Below, one piece after another: positions 9,666 through 22,598 of a stretch of 64,000 nucleotides of DNA. How positions within the stretch are numbered: the first letter of the stretch is position 1; the number at the start of each line of letters is the position of its first letter. The position numbers and the translations under genes are program-made. This DNA comes from Pholiota molesta (taxonomy: Eukaryota > Basidiomycota > Agaricomycetes > Agaricales > Strophariaceae). The notes under the pieces were generated by a model that had not been told where the DNA came from, did no database searches, and was given only the letters and a program-made list of their open reading frames with translations. The stretch lies in assembly GCA_014925825.1 (NCBI GenBank), contig JACGCK010000170.1, forward strand, positions 32,350-96,349. Reading direction: 5' to 3'.

Positions 9666-12165
9666 TTACTGGACTCTGATGTCCTTTTTCTTTTGCATAT
9701 AGTGCCAGAACTTCTTGAGATCGCCAATGAGTGCGATAGGTATGACGAGGACCATAATGGGGAGAGCAAGCTCCCAGAAGCTGAAAAATGACGGGGTGGG
9801 TCAGTGGTATTGGCGAAGAGACGATAATATCTACGAACAAGAGGTCGGAGCGGCGTAGGGACCACATGGAGTCGAAGTTCATACCCTGTGAAGAGACAGA
9901 TAATTAGTTGCTGTAAATTAACTCTTCGTGCAACTTACGAAATATCCAGTAAGGACAGTCAGAGGGAGGAATACGATTGTCGCAATCGTCAGTCGCCGCC
10001 TGAGCATCAATGATTAATTTACTAGGGCGATGTATACTATGGGATAGTGGCTCACATAACCTCGTTCATCTCGTAAGATGCAATCTAAGAAATCAAGAGA
10101 GTTGGTTGGGAACAGTTGATAAGACTATGAAGGGAACTGACATTGAAACTGTAGTTGATCAAGTTATCTGCGATACCAGCGAACATATCCAAGCTTGTCA
10201 GAATATATTCCATATGGTCGAAGACATCCGCCTGTAACAGCAATCAGACATTGTCAGAATTGTGGTCCTTGTTAAACACACCAGATAGATCTTGGCTTTG
10301 TGGCTCATAAATCCAACAATCCTGACGTCCTTGTTTGCAGGGTCGGAGGTGTCGATGAGAGCGGCACATCGATCCACATCATATCGTCGTAAAGCGAAGA
10401 CCATGGTCTTGATAGGGTCAAGAGTACGCTTATGCAGAATGAGGTCTCCAGAAAGGATATGTACTGATGGAACATCAAGCTAATTTAGAAAAAAGAGAGC
10501 GAATAAAGATGATGAAAGATTAACTCACATTCTCTCACAGTTCGCATGTTAGGCCGAAGGAGAATCTGAAGCTCGTATTTGTGGATTTTGGAATGATATC
10601 TGTCAATAACCTGAATGGCGTTATCAACGACTTCAAAATAGATATATCAGTCTGTGTCTTTCGTAGCGGTAGAAGGGGCGTACTGAGATCAAGGAGAGCA
10701 TGGATGAGGAGTGATGGATCAGCCGATTTCCTCAGCACGGTGTCTCTGCTTTTCAGACGGTAAGAAATAGGGAGGGTGAAGTTCAGATTTGGCATTGAAC
10801 GGATAGAAATGACAGTCCCTAGATAGAAGGTCACAGTTAGAAGGCAGGTATGGCAACGAGGAAACGAAACCTGCCATCTCGGAACAAGAAAAAAAACATG
10901 GGTGATACAGCGACATTAACTCTGGAGCCCTATATAGCATATGTGATTAGCACTGTATCTTCAAAATATCAAGGTATTTCTGAGTAAAACCTTTTTCAAG
11001 GTCTCGACGGCGGCTTCGTCCTCCTTGCGTTCTACACTTTGCGCCTGTAACTAACAATAATTGATCCATTAGATGATGTCGAGGAGAAGAAAGGGCGAAA
11101 AATTGTACTCACAGCAGCCTCCTTTGCCGCCATGATCGTGAATTCTTTGGGAGGTGGGCCCCTGTTGTATACGGGTTTTCCATCGTTACGAGTAGTAGGC
11201 AGAATGGGCGACCGCTTTGGCAATTGTCGTTTTGAAATTGACGAGAAGGAAGTAGAAACGCCTCCGTTCTCCGTTAATTCGCCAGAATCAGCAAGAGTCA
11301 CTCCTTTTTCAGGACTGGAGTAGGATATGGCCTCAGGAGATGATGTACGAGGGCCATCGGTAACTGCTCCTGTTCCAACAAAAGGAACTTGGTCATCCTC
11401 CACAAGTTCATGAGCGAGAACGCGCAGGAAAAGGTGCTTGGTGTAATAGTCTGCCTTGGAACGATTCCCAGACTGTCCGTGGAATACATCTTCCAATGCC
11501 AAGGGATGGAGATCTAAATATAATCGATCGAAAATAAATCGAGAATAGCAAGGAAAAGACGAACGATATTCGATTGCAAGGGCCTTAATCACATCCCAGC
11601 TCACCCCTCCAATATTAATCCACCTCACTTTCACCCATGGCTCCCTTGGAGGAGGGTCTGAAGATCCCATGTTCATGAACTGCACAAACTCATTGTTATT
11701 CATCTTGCGAGAAGTGCTCCTGACGGCGGAATAGTCCATGATTTCGATTTCGCACTCCTGATGGATGTGTCTGTACGCAGCATCGACAGCAGGCCGACTT
11801 GGATCGACTCCTGGCTCTGCTCCGACCTTTCCGGCGCCTAGCATAGTTGTCGTGCCACGGTGCAGCGCCAGCACTTTGCGGGCCGCCGCGCGGAACCTCT
11901 CCTTCGGGGCAAGCTTGGGCCGTCCTGGGGATGTCATTGGAATAGCATTGGCCGAAGGATGGGCCATAGAAAACCTGGAGTGTAGGGACCTCTTAGACTG
12001 TGCAGATTTGACTCGAGCAAGATCCAGAGGCTGAGGGACATCTTTTGCTTCGGGGAAGGTGGAGTAGATAGGGGAGCCAGCGGCGGCGACCACAACTTCC
12101 TCCTCGCCGATGTCTGGTGTCAGCGACCTAGTATCCGACTCGTCCAGGCTGTTCTCGCGCGGCAT
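9666..12165 (-). CDS. CorA-family metal-ion (Mg2+-type) transporter
   Basis: A 640-residue protein from 11 exons: 12165-11113, 11044-10991, 10929-10875, 10818-10684, 10630-10529, 10463-10282, 10231-10142, 10084-10056, 9999-9939, 9885-9839 and 9780-9666. The C-terminus holds the family hallmark: a first membrane helix (about 567-587, MRRLTIATIVFLPLTVLTGY), then the selectivity-filter motif GMN (588-590), then a second helix (about 604-622) and a basic tail KKKDIRVQ. Upstream are the helical CorA domain words LHILSGDLILHKRTLDPIKT and DHMEYILTSLDMFAGIADN. The N-terminal 350 residues are polar and probably cytosolic. The CorA family forms pentameric divalent-cation channels; substrate and membrane are inferred. 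The third intron appears to use a GC donor (10874-10819), because only that choice keeps the frame. Confidence 0.9.
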
Positions 12166-12858
12166 TTTCGCCTCTGATTATCACTTGTAGAATATGGTTG
12201 AGAGGAAGGAATGGCTTGTCGTAAAATTGACCCATAAAACATTTCCCACAACTGGTTCTGCCTCGTTTGATGATATTGCCTCGTTTGATGAAACCGTTGC
12301 CCACTTACAGCATTACACCGTCACGGTGTGGCTATACATTCCGTGTTGAGCTTAGCTACTTACATAGGGCCGACAGAATCTTCGTTGAAACCAAAAGGCC
12401 TTCGCGCGCCAAGGCAATATTTAACTTCTTCAATTTTGTCCAAGTGAGTGTAAACGTAGGCGATATAAAACCCGTACATGCAAAAATATTCCAACTAATG
12501 AAGAGACTGGTAATAATTAAAAGAGAGGAGAGCGTTCTAGGTCGGCGGTCATAGCAATGATGCAAAGGTAAGAGATCAGACGAGGAAAGATTTTTTGTTC
12601 ATCCTTCCTCGAATTGCCTAACGATGATAAGCAGCCAAACAATAATAATAAAGGGAAAAATTCAGCGATATAGAGAGTGTGAAAGCCATTACAACTAGGT
12701 GGCAATATGATAAAGCGACGATAACGGATGAAGATATTGAAACTGAAAATGCATAGAAAGGATTGTTGTTTGAGTTCGACAAGTTGGTTGCATGCTTTAG
12801 ATTTGACAATAAGTAAGAGAGACGGACGAAAGCGATATTTGATTTGGGCGTATTCGAA
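12166..12858. other. Intergenic region
   Basis: Promoter of the CorA-like gene and 3' UTR of the upstream AGC kinase, both on the minus strand. AT-rich after 12350; no gene is supported. Confidence 0.55.
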
Positions 12859-15800
12859 TCATGTTGATTGCTGGCGAGGAGATGAGAATAGAGAGAACAC
12901 TTTCTCAGCATTGTTCTTGTACTTTCGCAGCTTCTTCGTCTTGTATTTTACTTCTGCACCGTTCGATTGCGGCGAGCCTTTCATAGATTCGGGAGCTTCC
13001 ACAAGAACCGCAGATTGCCCATTTCCTGATTGATCAGAAGACTGGCTCAAAGCACCCATAGACAGCGCAGACTCTTTTGACTTCAACGAATGAGAAATGC
13101 CAAATGTGCTCCCACCAGAAACTGAGGGGGTAAGCAGACCGCCAGCAGAAGAGACTGACGCCGCAGAGAGTGTATTCGACGCTGAAGCTGACGCCGACTG
13201 CGATACCGACCTGGCGGATTTCGAGGTGAAGGAAGAAGGGGGCGGCGACTTTGGCCGCAAGAACTGCCGCGTTTGTTTCCTGAATGGGAGCCCCGCGGTC
13301 CTGCCGCGCCGCTGTGACGGTGAGGGCGAACCCGCTTCCGACGTCGCCGACAGTTCGGATATCCCTGATGCTGTCCGCTGTCCCGCACGAGCTCTGGCAG
13401 CGTTGGGCGTCGAGGCCTTGCGGAAGACAGCCAGGCGGTAGCGGTCCACGACACCACGCGCGAAGAGACTCGTGCCCTTGGCGCCGTTCCTGTCCTCGCC
13501 ATCAGCGGCTTCGATGAAGTCCCAGTCTTCGTCTTCCTCGCGCTCGGCCTCCGTCGCCTCGGTATCTTCGTCCACAGCGTCTGACAGATACCGGTCGAGC
13601 GCAGGTACACCTGATTTTTCGCGGCGACCGCGGGCGGACCGGTTGACGACTGCTGGCCGGGGCAGTGAAGCCTTGGGAGGGGGTGGTGGTGTAGCTGTGA
13701 TAGCTTTGTCATTCGCATCAACCTTGGCGGGCGAGGTAAGGTCAATGGGCGCTGATGGTTTGATATCTTCCTCGTCTTTGGATTCTTCTGCCCGTAGCGA
13801 TTCCGTGATTCCAACACCTTGTGTTGATGCAGGTGCACGAGGCACAGCCTCTGGAATAGCGGGCAGGGCGGATGTTGACCCACTAACGGATGGAAGGGCG
13901 GCCGGGCGAGCTTCAGGCGTCTTAGGCTCGGGACCTTCATCTTGTAAGCTATCTTCCGCACGCAAAGTACCCTCAAGCTGCGCCGCATGGTCCTCCAATC
14001 CTTGGATAATAGAAAGCGCCTCGTCATCATCGTTGGCGCCCTCGTCCGAGCCTTCTTCCGAGCCAGAAGCATCTTCTTCCTCATCGTCGTCATCAATGAG
14101 AACGGAGTGGCGGCCTTTGAACGAATAACCGTCGAACACATCTACGTCATCATCCTCTGGAAGAGTCTGCCGGGCTATTGGCCGAACTGACGAACTGCGA
14201 GACTGCGATGGCGTCGTGCTTGTTTCCTCGCCGTCTGTGCGGTCCACATCTGTCTGCGGTTCCTGATCTGTATCAGTGGCGTCGTTTTCGTTGAACTCGT
14301 CTAGAACGGGTTCCATGTCCAAGAAAGTTTCATCGAAATTCTGGGTATCGCTGGCGTTCGACGGATCAATAGGTGGGATATAGGGGGCTGTAAAGGATAT
14401 TAGCAAGTTGTCCAAAATACACGAAGATTTCCATGTACTCACGTATGTAGCGTTTATAATATACATGAGTCCAGTCACTGGTAGTTGTAGCATCACATCA
14501 GTTCGAGTACAGACTCTGGTAGGAAGGACGTACATCATGGAGAAATAAGGGTGCTTTTTTATTCTAGGTTCGCAAATTCGGAGCGACGGTACCCGTTGAA
14601 GGAGCTACATGAAGGAGCAGCTATTAACATACGCCAGAATTCTTGGAATATAGAACACTCACACCGCGAATCAAGCTCTTTGTGTCTTGATCAATAGCCC
14701 TATCGTCTGGGAATTGCAGCTCATCCTGCAACACGCGAACGTACATGTCCGAGTGATTATTGGCCCAGAACGGCGTCTACACGAAAATAAGAAAGGTTTA
14801 TCAATGACCATCCTCACTCCTTTCGTAACGCGCAAAACCAGAGAATGATAAGACTCACAATCCCAGTCAGCATTTCATACAACATCGTCCCAAAGCTCCA
14901 CCAATCGACCTCATAGCTATACGGCAGTCCCTGAATCACCTCCGGCGCAAGATATTCCGCAGTCCCACAAAACGTCGTTGTCGAGTCCGTATGCCCAATC
15001 GGCTGCCCCGGCCAGCCAAATGCAAGCTCCCCATTCCGGTCCGCCTTCATCCACGGCGGCGTCGCCGGCTGGGGCGTGCCGGGCACCGAGGAGTAGAACT
15101 CGTTCCCGCGCGCCGACACGACGGCGTTGTGCCGCCGGGGGAACTCCTTGGAGAGACCAAAGTCGGTGAGCACGATGTGCCCGTCCGCGCCGATGAGGAT
15201 GTTCTCGGGCTTGAGGTCGCGGTAGATGACGCCCGCGGCGTGCAGCCCTTCGACGCCCTCGACGATCTCGGCGGCGTAGAACCGTGCACGATCCCGGCCG
15301 AGGCGGCCCCATCGCGCGAGTTGAGTCGCAAGATCACCGCCGGGATGGAAGTCCTGTGCGCGCATCACATATCGTCAATGACTCTCCAAAATAAATGAAA
15401 AAGAAATTGCGCACCATAACCAAAAACAAATTTTCCTTATCATGGAAACTCCACCACAGCTTGACCACAAATGGATCGCGACTCTCCGCCGCCATCCGCT
15501 TTAGCACCGCCTGTTCCGTGAGTGTATGTTGCAGCTCCTGGTGCGCCAACACATGTCGTTTCGTGATTGCCTTCAGCGCGAACAGATCCTGCGTCACCTT
15601 ATGCCGGACCAGCAAAACCTTGCCCGCGCATCCTTTGCCCAGCACGCGCATCATCTCAAAGTCGTCGATGACGACCTTGCGCTGCGACTTCCTGGGCTCT
15701 CTGTCCTTGGGCGTGCCCCTGCCGGACGAAGTGCGCTTTTTGCGACGCCGCTTGGCACCTCCATCGAGGGCGGCAGAAGAGGACGATTCGTCCCCTGTCT

Positions 15801-17178
15801 GCGACTCGGCGCCGCTTTGACTCGGCACGGAGGTGGTATACGCGCGCGAAAGACGGTGCGATTTGTCGGGATCGAGCGACTGGGATCTATGAACGCGGTT
15901 GTTGGCCATGAGCACGTCAGGGGTTTGGGGTGCCGTTTCGCCTGCTGCCCTTAGCTCCGCCTCGTTTTCTTCCTGGTTGTGAGCAGCCTCGACCTCATCC
16001 CCGTCCGCAGCTGGAGCACCCGTGGCAGTTGCGTCGTTCGGCTCCTCCCCTGCGATCTTCGCCTTCTCCGATGGATCGCCCTCGCCGGCCTCCTCTTCCT
16101 CGCCGTGCACTTCCTGATGGCTCGCCAGCTGCGTATAATCGTGATCCTGATCACACTCCTCCTTCTCGTATATGCTCCCGGCCTCACTCGGCGCGGCACT
16201 GCTCGCGGCACTCATCACGTTCTCCTTCTCCTTCGCCGTCGGGATGCCCCCGACATGCGCCGCCAAGTCCGACCGCACGCGCTTGATCGCGCGCTCCACG
16301 CGCACGCTCTCGAGGTCGTCGGTGCGCACGCGCACGAAGCGCTTCCAGAGCCGGTCCATCCGCAGCGCGGGCGTGTTCGACAGCGTCGTGAGGTACGCCG
16401 CGATCGCCGCGGAGGAGGACGACGCGTTCGCGCTGGCGACGCTGCTCGCGAGGTTCGATTTGCTCGCGGCGCCATCGGTCGGCGAACCATCCGCGCTGGA
16501 CGAGAACGAGGTAAAGGGATCGGCGATCTCTTGGCTCGGGCTGGTGAGGGGCGTAGGGTGGCCAGAAGAGGGCTGCCGCTTCGTGCCGCTCGCTTGGCGG
16601 TGCGCTTTGGACGAAGTCGGCGAGGCGAGGCGCGAAAGCGTGGTGAGGAACGTCGATTTGCGCTTGGGCGGCGCGGGGAGGGCGTCCGCGTTCAGCGGCA
16701 GTGTCGGGACCTTGACGTTGGGGTGGCAGTGGCGGAGCTTGACATCGAGCTCGACCAGCTCCATGGCGGTACGAGTGAGGGTGAGGTTGTGGGTGGGGGC
16801 TGTTACGGAGTCGATTAGCATCATAAATCAACGTTAGAGGATCGCAAGGGATAGGGCATGGCATTTTAGATTTAGATTACGATGGTGATGATTCATGAAG
16901 AGTAATGTGTAAACAGCGGCGTTCGAATGATGATGGTGTGTATGGAACGTTGGAGCAAGAAGAAGGGAAGGTCCGAACGAGCAGGTGACTGCTGCGCCCA
17001 ATAGAAATAGAAAAAATAACAAGACAGAATGCAGAAACTCACTCTTGATATAAAGGCAGTAAGAATGGGAATCATAGGGAGATTCGGCGACGCTGACGCT
17101 CCATGGACCATCCTGGGTATCCATGCGGACTGGTCCTCGTCTAGAGGATGCAGGAAGATTGGTATCAAGGGCCTTCAT
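12859..17178 (-). CDS. AGC-family Ser/Thr protein kinase with PX-like N-terminus
   Basis: A 1254-residue kinase from seven exons: 17178-17043, 16799-15415, 15353-14859, 14776-14663, 14604-14534, 14477-14443 and 14387-12859. Residues about 20-80 (PWSVSVAESPYDSHSYCLYIK joined to a THNLTLTRT region) resemble a PX lipid-binding domain. A low-complexity linker follows. The catalytic domain starts near 426 with the glycine loop LGKGCAGKV, Lys455 (FALK), YRDLKPEN with Asp553, DFG at 571-573, and an activation loop ending TFCGTAEYLAPEV, all intact. The AGC tail includes FDGYSFKGR, a hydrophobic-motif-like word. About 400 mostly disordered residues follow, ending in a basic KTKKLRKYK segment. AGC kinases of this layout (YPK/S6K-like) act downstream of TOR or PDK1; that role is inferred. 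The first intron (243 bp) is unusually long for this locus. Confidence 0.9.
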
Positions 17179-20100
17179 CCTGTTCTGCTATTAATGAAAG
17201 ACAGTTGTTTGCGTCGTGGTTGTGGGAGTAACGGAGTGGTTGGTATAGAGCGAGTCGGTTTGGATACGATGGGAATGCGGACGGAGACTGGACTTTGGCT
17301 GAGCGATCGTCTGCGGTGAATCTGGACCCTGTGGTAACTCCTTCCCTGATGATCTACCGAGTGATGGATCGAGAAAATAGAGTGGCACGTATAAAGGCTG
17401 GCAAGTGTAGCTGACTGATCGATTTGAGGTGGAGTGGGGGGTCGAATGTGGGATAGGATAGGGATAATGAATGGAAGACAAACCCAATGCAGATGGCCGA
17501 AATTCGAACGTGTGTTGCGAATTGTATGTGCTCAGCAATATTGAATTTATTGGAACGATGCTGTTCGGCAGTGGTATACGAGCTAGACGGTTCTAGGTGG
17601 GGAGTTGAGCCAGATTCGCGGGGTTTCCTATGGGGTATTTACCTCGCTTGACTGTGCTTTAGCGCGCTTCTTCTGTCGCAAAAAATCTCAAAAGCCAACT
17701 TGAAGCCGGAAAGAAAGCTGCGGAAGGTCTCTTTTGTTGATCGTCGAGAGCAGTTGAGCGTGCTGGAGATAGTAAATCCAATGACAATCTAAGAAACAGC
17801 GGCTATTCTGAGCTTTGACGGACGCTGTGTGCGATTTCCGAGCAGCTACGGTTGGGTGGCGACGGAGAGAGGGTGAGGCTTGGGTGTCGAAAAAAAAGGG
17901 ACGATATGGGGCGTGCTGGTGGCCACGAGTCGTGGTTGTTGTTGCCTCGAGGCCGGAGAGACTGGCCAATCGGTGCAGCTGCCTCGTGGTGGGGAATATA
18001 AACTTAAGGAATGTAGTAGATGTTGAATGGCGAGCAATGGACAGAACGATGGAGATGGAAGATGAAATGAAGGCTGTGTTGTCCTTTTTCAACTCTCCTT
18101 TCCACCGTCACGGCTGCGATCAACAACGGCCTCAAGCGTCTTTTTTTCTTTTGTTTTCGCCCACATTTCTTATCCACATCTTGCACCTTGAACGCTTGAA
18201 CCACAACCGCGACCATATCATGCATAAATGTATCCCAACTATCTTCCCGAACAAGACACAACAGCAGCATGACTTACGTACTATTTATGCTCCCAGCGCT
18301 GAGCGCTCTACACCCAAAAGGCTGTCTTGCACGTCGCTTAACCTACCGCTAACCAAGCCCTCCAGAAGAGGCCGTCTACGCAGCACGCCCCCATGTTTCC
18401 ACTGTTCTCCAAGATAATCGATAACCTCCGGGACGGCCAGGTAGGGCAGGCCAGGCACTGCCCTTGCCTCTGACGCCATCACTTATCTATCCCTCCATCA
18501 TCAGCACTTGGAAGGCCACAGAAGAAACTTCATATGCCCAAATCACGGAGATCTCCCTATCCTTCTGTGGCATCGATAGGACGCATCGTGATACGGGAAT
18601 ATCCTTGCTATCTCATACATCTGGGTGGTGCCTCTGGTATTTGGCGCGCAGCGACTCAAATTGGAAACTTGGGGTGGTCTGGCTCATTCACAATGGATGA
18701 TCAAGAATTGGTGCATGTTATCACTGGAGCTGACGTTCACAGCCCTTGTTCGCGGTCGACCAGCATTTTCCGCTTTCCGAGCTACAAACTGCGAATGGGA
18801 ACAAAAAAGACGTGGATCAAAAAGGTGACAAAAGGACGACAAACATACCGTACTCATCTTGATGGTCGCACCCAGAAGCATCCACTCTTTCCGATGATCA
18901 AATTCCTTGCTCTTTGTGTAGACATATCCCGCCTTTCGACAGTGAACAATGCCACAATTAGATATCCACTACACACTGCCTCAGTAAACCCGGAATACAG
19001 CAAATCATTGGACAAAAAACGCCTGGCCCTTCTCTCCTGAGAAGCCACAGTCTGTACGGTCCCATCTCCACCTCTGTCCATCTTCCGGAAATGACTCCTC
19101 CGCCGTGCTATACTCTCGACGAACAACGCCGTCCCGAACATGGAACTCAAATTGGGTTTTTGCATCCGACTGACCAAGCTGGAGTGCACTGAATCGACGG
19201 AATGATTCGATTCATCCCTCCCATGCTTGTCCTTGTCTTCTTCCCTTCTCTGAAGCCGCGGTTTGCCTTTCCAAATTCCCATCGCTCGACGCTCGACGTT
19301 CATCCCCAAGTTCCTGAATGACTGCAGAAACCCTAAACCTTCTGCTCAGGCGCCTCTTGACTTGCGTTCTTCTGCAGCGATGGAGTAGTTGCGTGTCCGG
19401 ATCTAGCGTTTTGTGCACCATTTTGTGCGGTCCTGTTGTATTCTGTGCATCTCAGACTGCAGTGAGCTCCGGGGCTTGCATATTTTGGACGACACATTCA
19501 GTGCCCGGATCTCGACCATTCTGCGGCCCGTGTGTAATGAAGGTGTTTCTGTCACCTGGAGTCTCAACTCGTCGCTCGAACCCTCGTGGGTTCTCGCCTT
19601 ACCTTCGTTCGAATTTAAAGTACGAGTTTCTAACTTGATTAGGAACTCTCGCGGCCTTTTCGAGCGTACGTACGCGCCTTAATACTCTAATTGACCAAGA
19701 CCTGACCATACATACAGCGTATCGTTGGGTTTTTTTCCTCGGCTTCCGAGGTTTCCACCACGCTAGTGGAAGAGTTGGTGGTATCGTTTTCTACTACTTT
19801 TTGTTAGTTGCGAACCTAGGAACGGCGGATACTGCCCAATATACTTCCGCGACCTCAAAATAGCAGCTTTCTGCCCTGGGCGAGTGGCAGCCTGGAGTCC
19901 CTGGACTAAAAGTTCTCGCCTCATCATCAACCCATCGAAGTCTGCCTACGGAGGCCTACGGGAGACTAAAAGTCCATCATGCCCGGCATGCCGTGATTAC
20001 ACAGCCGACAGTAATTACCATTAGAACGCTCTGTTGCCACGTACATTAATTACTTATGCTCTGCTGTCATACATGATGGGTAATTCCAGAATCAAGTTGA

Positions 20101-20587
20101 ATGAGTAAACTTTCTGGGGACAGTTTTCCTACATAGAAAGCTGCGTCTTCGCTGCGATATGTTTTTTTATGCGACCTACGGAGCAGCCAGGGGCCAGGGC
20201 TCACGGAATCAAACTCAGGAGCCCCATTGGAGCGAGCGCTTGATAGAATAAATAGATACACACGGAACCAAATAACGTATTTGAAATAGGGCAGGATTCA
20301 ATTGAGATAATCGCGGGACGTGGAGCGCCCGCGTCGCAACATAGGAGGTTGGGCGCTTGTTGAGTCTGAGCGCGCTCCCTCCACCTGCGGCGAGCGCGCC
20401 ACCGCGAAAAACGCGTCTATTTGCACCCAGCCATGCGTGGTTCCCCTGACGGTTTCCAGAAAAAACGAAATGAAAGGGGCAAGCGTGTGATCGCCAAAAC
20501 GCGAGAGCACGTGATGTTCAACGCGTTGATATCAGCAGGATAAATTTCGTTTAGGTTGGGATTTATTTCATCAACCTAAACGTCCAC
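17179..20587. other. 3.4-kb intergenic region
   Basis: No supported gene between the divergently transcribed AGC kinase and homeodomain genes. The proximal part (17179-17600) is probably the kinase promoter and leader. Open frames at 17815-18417 (plus) and 18854-19309 (minus) have no recognisable domains or splice-linked extensions. Between 19890 and 20000 the word GACTAAAAGT occurs twice and GCCTACGG twice, without clear element boundaries. Confidence 0.5.
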
Positions 20588-20659
20588 CATAAATACCCCC
20601 ACGTCGTCCCCCGCAACGACCTCCTCGCTGCTCCCGACCACCACCACCCCGCGCCCACC

Positions 20660-21826
20660 ATGCACAACGTCCCCGCCGCCCTCGCCCCGCCCGCGCCCCT
20701 GTCCCGCACCTCGTCATGCGCAAGCGTGTCGTCCGAGGAGGACGCGTCCATGAGCTCCACCACCGTCACCGTCATCGGCAGCACGCGCCGCACGCGAAAA
20801 CGCTTCACCAACGTCCAGCTCACCATGCTCGAGAACCTCTTCCACCAAAACTCGCACCCGTCACGCGAGGACCGCGAGGCCGTCGCCAGGACCGGCGGAA
20901 TGTGAGTCTTTCCCGCGCCCTGCCCCCGCCGCCCTACCCGATCTGACGCGTGTGCGGCGTGCAGGGAGATCAAGTCCGTCACCATCTGGTTCCAGAACAA
21001 ACGGCAGACGGAGCGCAAGACCGCGCAGGCGGGCAACCCGGACGCGAACGCGCCGAGCCCGAACGTCGTCCCGAACATCACCAGCACGCTGCACACTTTC
21101 AGCCTGCACAACAGCGCGCACCACACCGTCTCGCGCACGTCCACGTCGAGCCCGCCCTTCAGCGTCAGCAGCCGCGGCACCGCGCGCCCCACGCTCGACC
21201 GCGTCGCCTCGCGCTCCGAGCTCCGCGCCGCCGCCCCGCGCACGCCGTCGCGCAGGCAGGATAACCCAGGCGCCATCTGGGACAACATGCCATCCTCCCC
21301 GCTCGCGCCCCCGATCAGCCCCCCCGCGCGCGAGTTCATCGACTTTGGGAAGAACGCCAAGACGCGGCGCACCCTCGAGTGGGCGTGCGCCGCCGCGCGC
21401 CTCGCGGACAAGGACAGCTACGCGAGCGGGATGAGCACAGGCTATGCGGGGTCTTCGCATAGTGCGGGGCAAAGCGGCCCCAGCACGTCAGGGAGAAACC
21501 TCGCGCGCAGCAGCAGCAAGGGCCGCACGGTGCACAAGCAGCGGAGCCGCTCGCACGTTGCGCGGCCGCCGCGGAGAGAGGGCAGCAGCGGGAGCGTGAT
21601 GGACGTGGACCTGACGGACGAGGACGACGACCACGAGGCGATCACGCCCCCGAGCACCTGGGGCAAGGACGACCACCGCTGGCAGCGGACCGGCGGCGAC
21701 AGCGCCCCCAGTCTGATGGCGATGACCGCGGCGACGGTGACGGGCGTGCTGCCGAAAGGCGTCGACGACGACGACATGTTCAAGGCTGCCCTGGCGCTAT
21801 GTGGGCTGGGCCGTCGGACACAATAA
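20660..21826 (+). CDS. Homeodomain transcription factor
   Basis: A 367-residue protein from exons 20660-20901 and 20965-21826, joined across a 63-bp intron that lies inside the homeodomain coding region. The homeodomain covers about residues 43-102. It has a basic N-terminal arm RRTRKRFT, helix 1 word LTMLENLFHQN, helix 2 word REDREAVART and a recognition helix IKSVTIWFQNKRQTERK with the invariant W, F, N and R. The Ser-rich N-terminus, the FIDFGKNAKTRRTLEWACAAARLADK segment and the acidic DLTDEDDDHE stretch are typical of Agaricomycete developmental regulators. DNA binding in the nucleus is the expected role; the target genes are unknown. The coding region is strikingly GC-rich, which produces long shadow frames on the other strand. 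An ATAAATA word 65-70 bp upstream may serve as TATA box. Confidence 0.92.
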
Positions 21827-22598
21827 AAAGTATTTGCCGTGAAGACATGTAATTGGGGGGCTGCGGTCTGTTTTTTTCTCTCTACTTTTCTCGGAAGGAC
21901 AGTTTGGTTTTGGATGGGACATTCGAGCGGGGGATAACGGACGTCGGGTGTCATCAGCTTCACTGGTGCATGCCATCTCAGCCCCTTTTCTTACCTCTTC
22001 ATCTCGCTATTACGAATACTTTAACGACCCCAGCACACACTAGACCTACTTTGAATATCCCGCACGACACACCGACGACGATGGACCATCCGAACCTCTG
22101 CGATGCCGCCGCATTCGAAATACCCTGGACTCTAAAACCCTACTGTTCTTCTCTACTTGTATTTTCAGAGCTTTATATATAACCCCTACCTCTGCGTTGT
22201 AGTATACATTATATCCTCGGGCTGGAATTAGCAGTGCGCGCATTCAAACGTTGAAGACCTCAAGTCGCAGCAAATTTCGAATCCACTGTGTCAAGGTCTG
22301 CGCCGTCGGCTACCGCGCCATGCTACACGCGCCGCCCTTTTCGTCACTATTTATCGCGGGCATCTTGATAATTGATTATCATCGATAAAATGTGCTGTGC
22401 GTATGGAGTACAGAGGAAGACAGAGGAGCGCCATCGGATTTAGCGAATTTATCAAACACACCCCGGATCAACCTTCAGACTCAGGGTCAGCAGCTCATTC
22501 TCCGGTATAAAATACACATGTGCCCCTTGTGCGCCCCAATACTCTAACCTCTAGGAACAAGCTCTACCAAAAACATCCAAACCCTCCACCCGGCGCGC
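21827..22598. other. Intergenic region between convergent genes
   Basis: 3' flanks of the homeodomain gene (plus) and of the first glycosyltransferase (minus). No gene is supported. Confidence 0.55.

Noticed and set aside
18854..19309. 151-codon minus-strand frame in the 17-20 kb gap
   Set aside because: No domain, no supporting splice partners, and an overlapping plus-strand frame of equal quality.
20563..21472. Long minus-strand frames opposite the homeodomain gene
   Set aside because: Shadows caused by the very GC-rich coding strand; Arg/Ala-rich low-complexity products.
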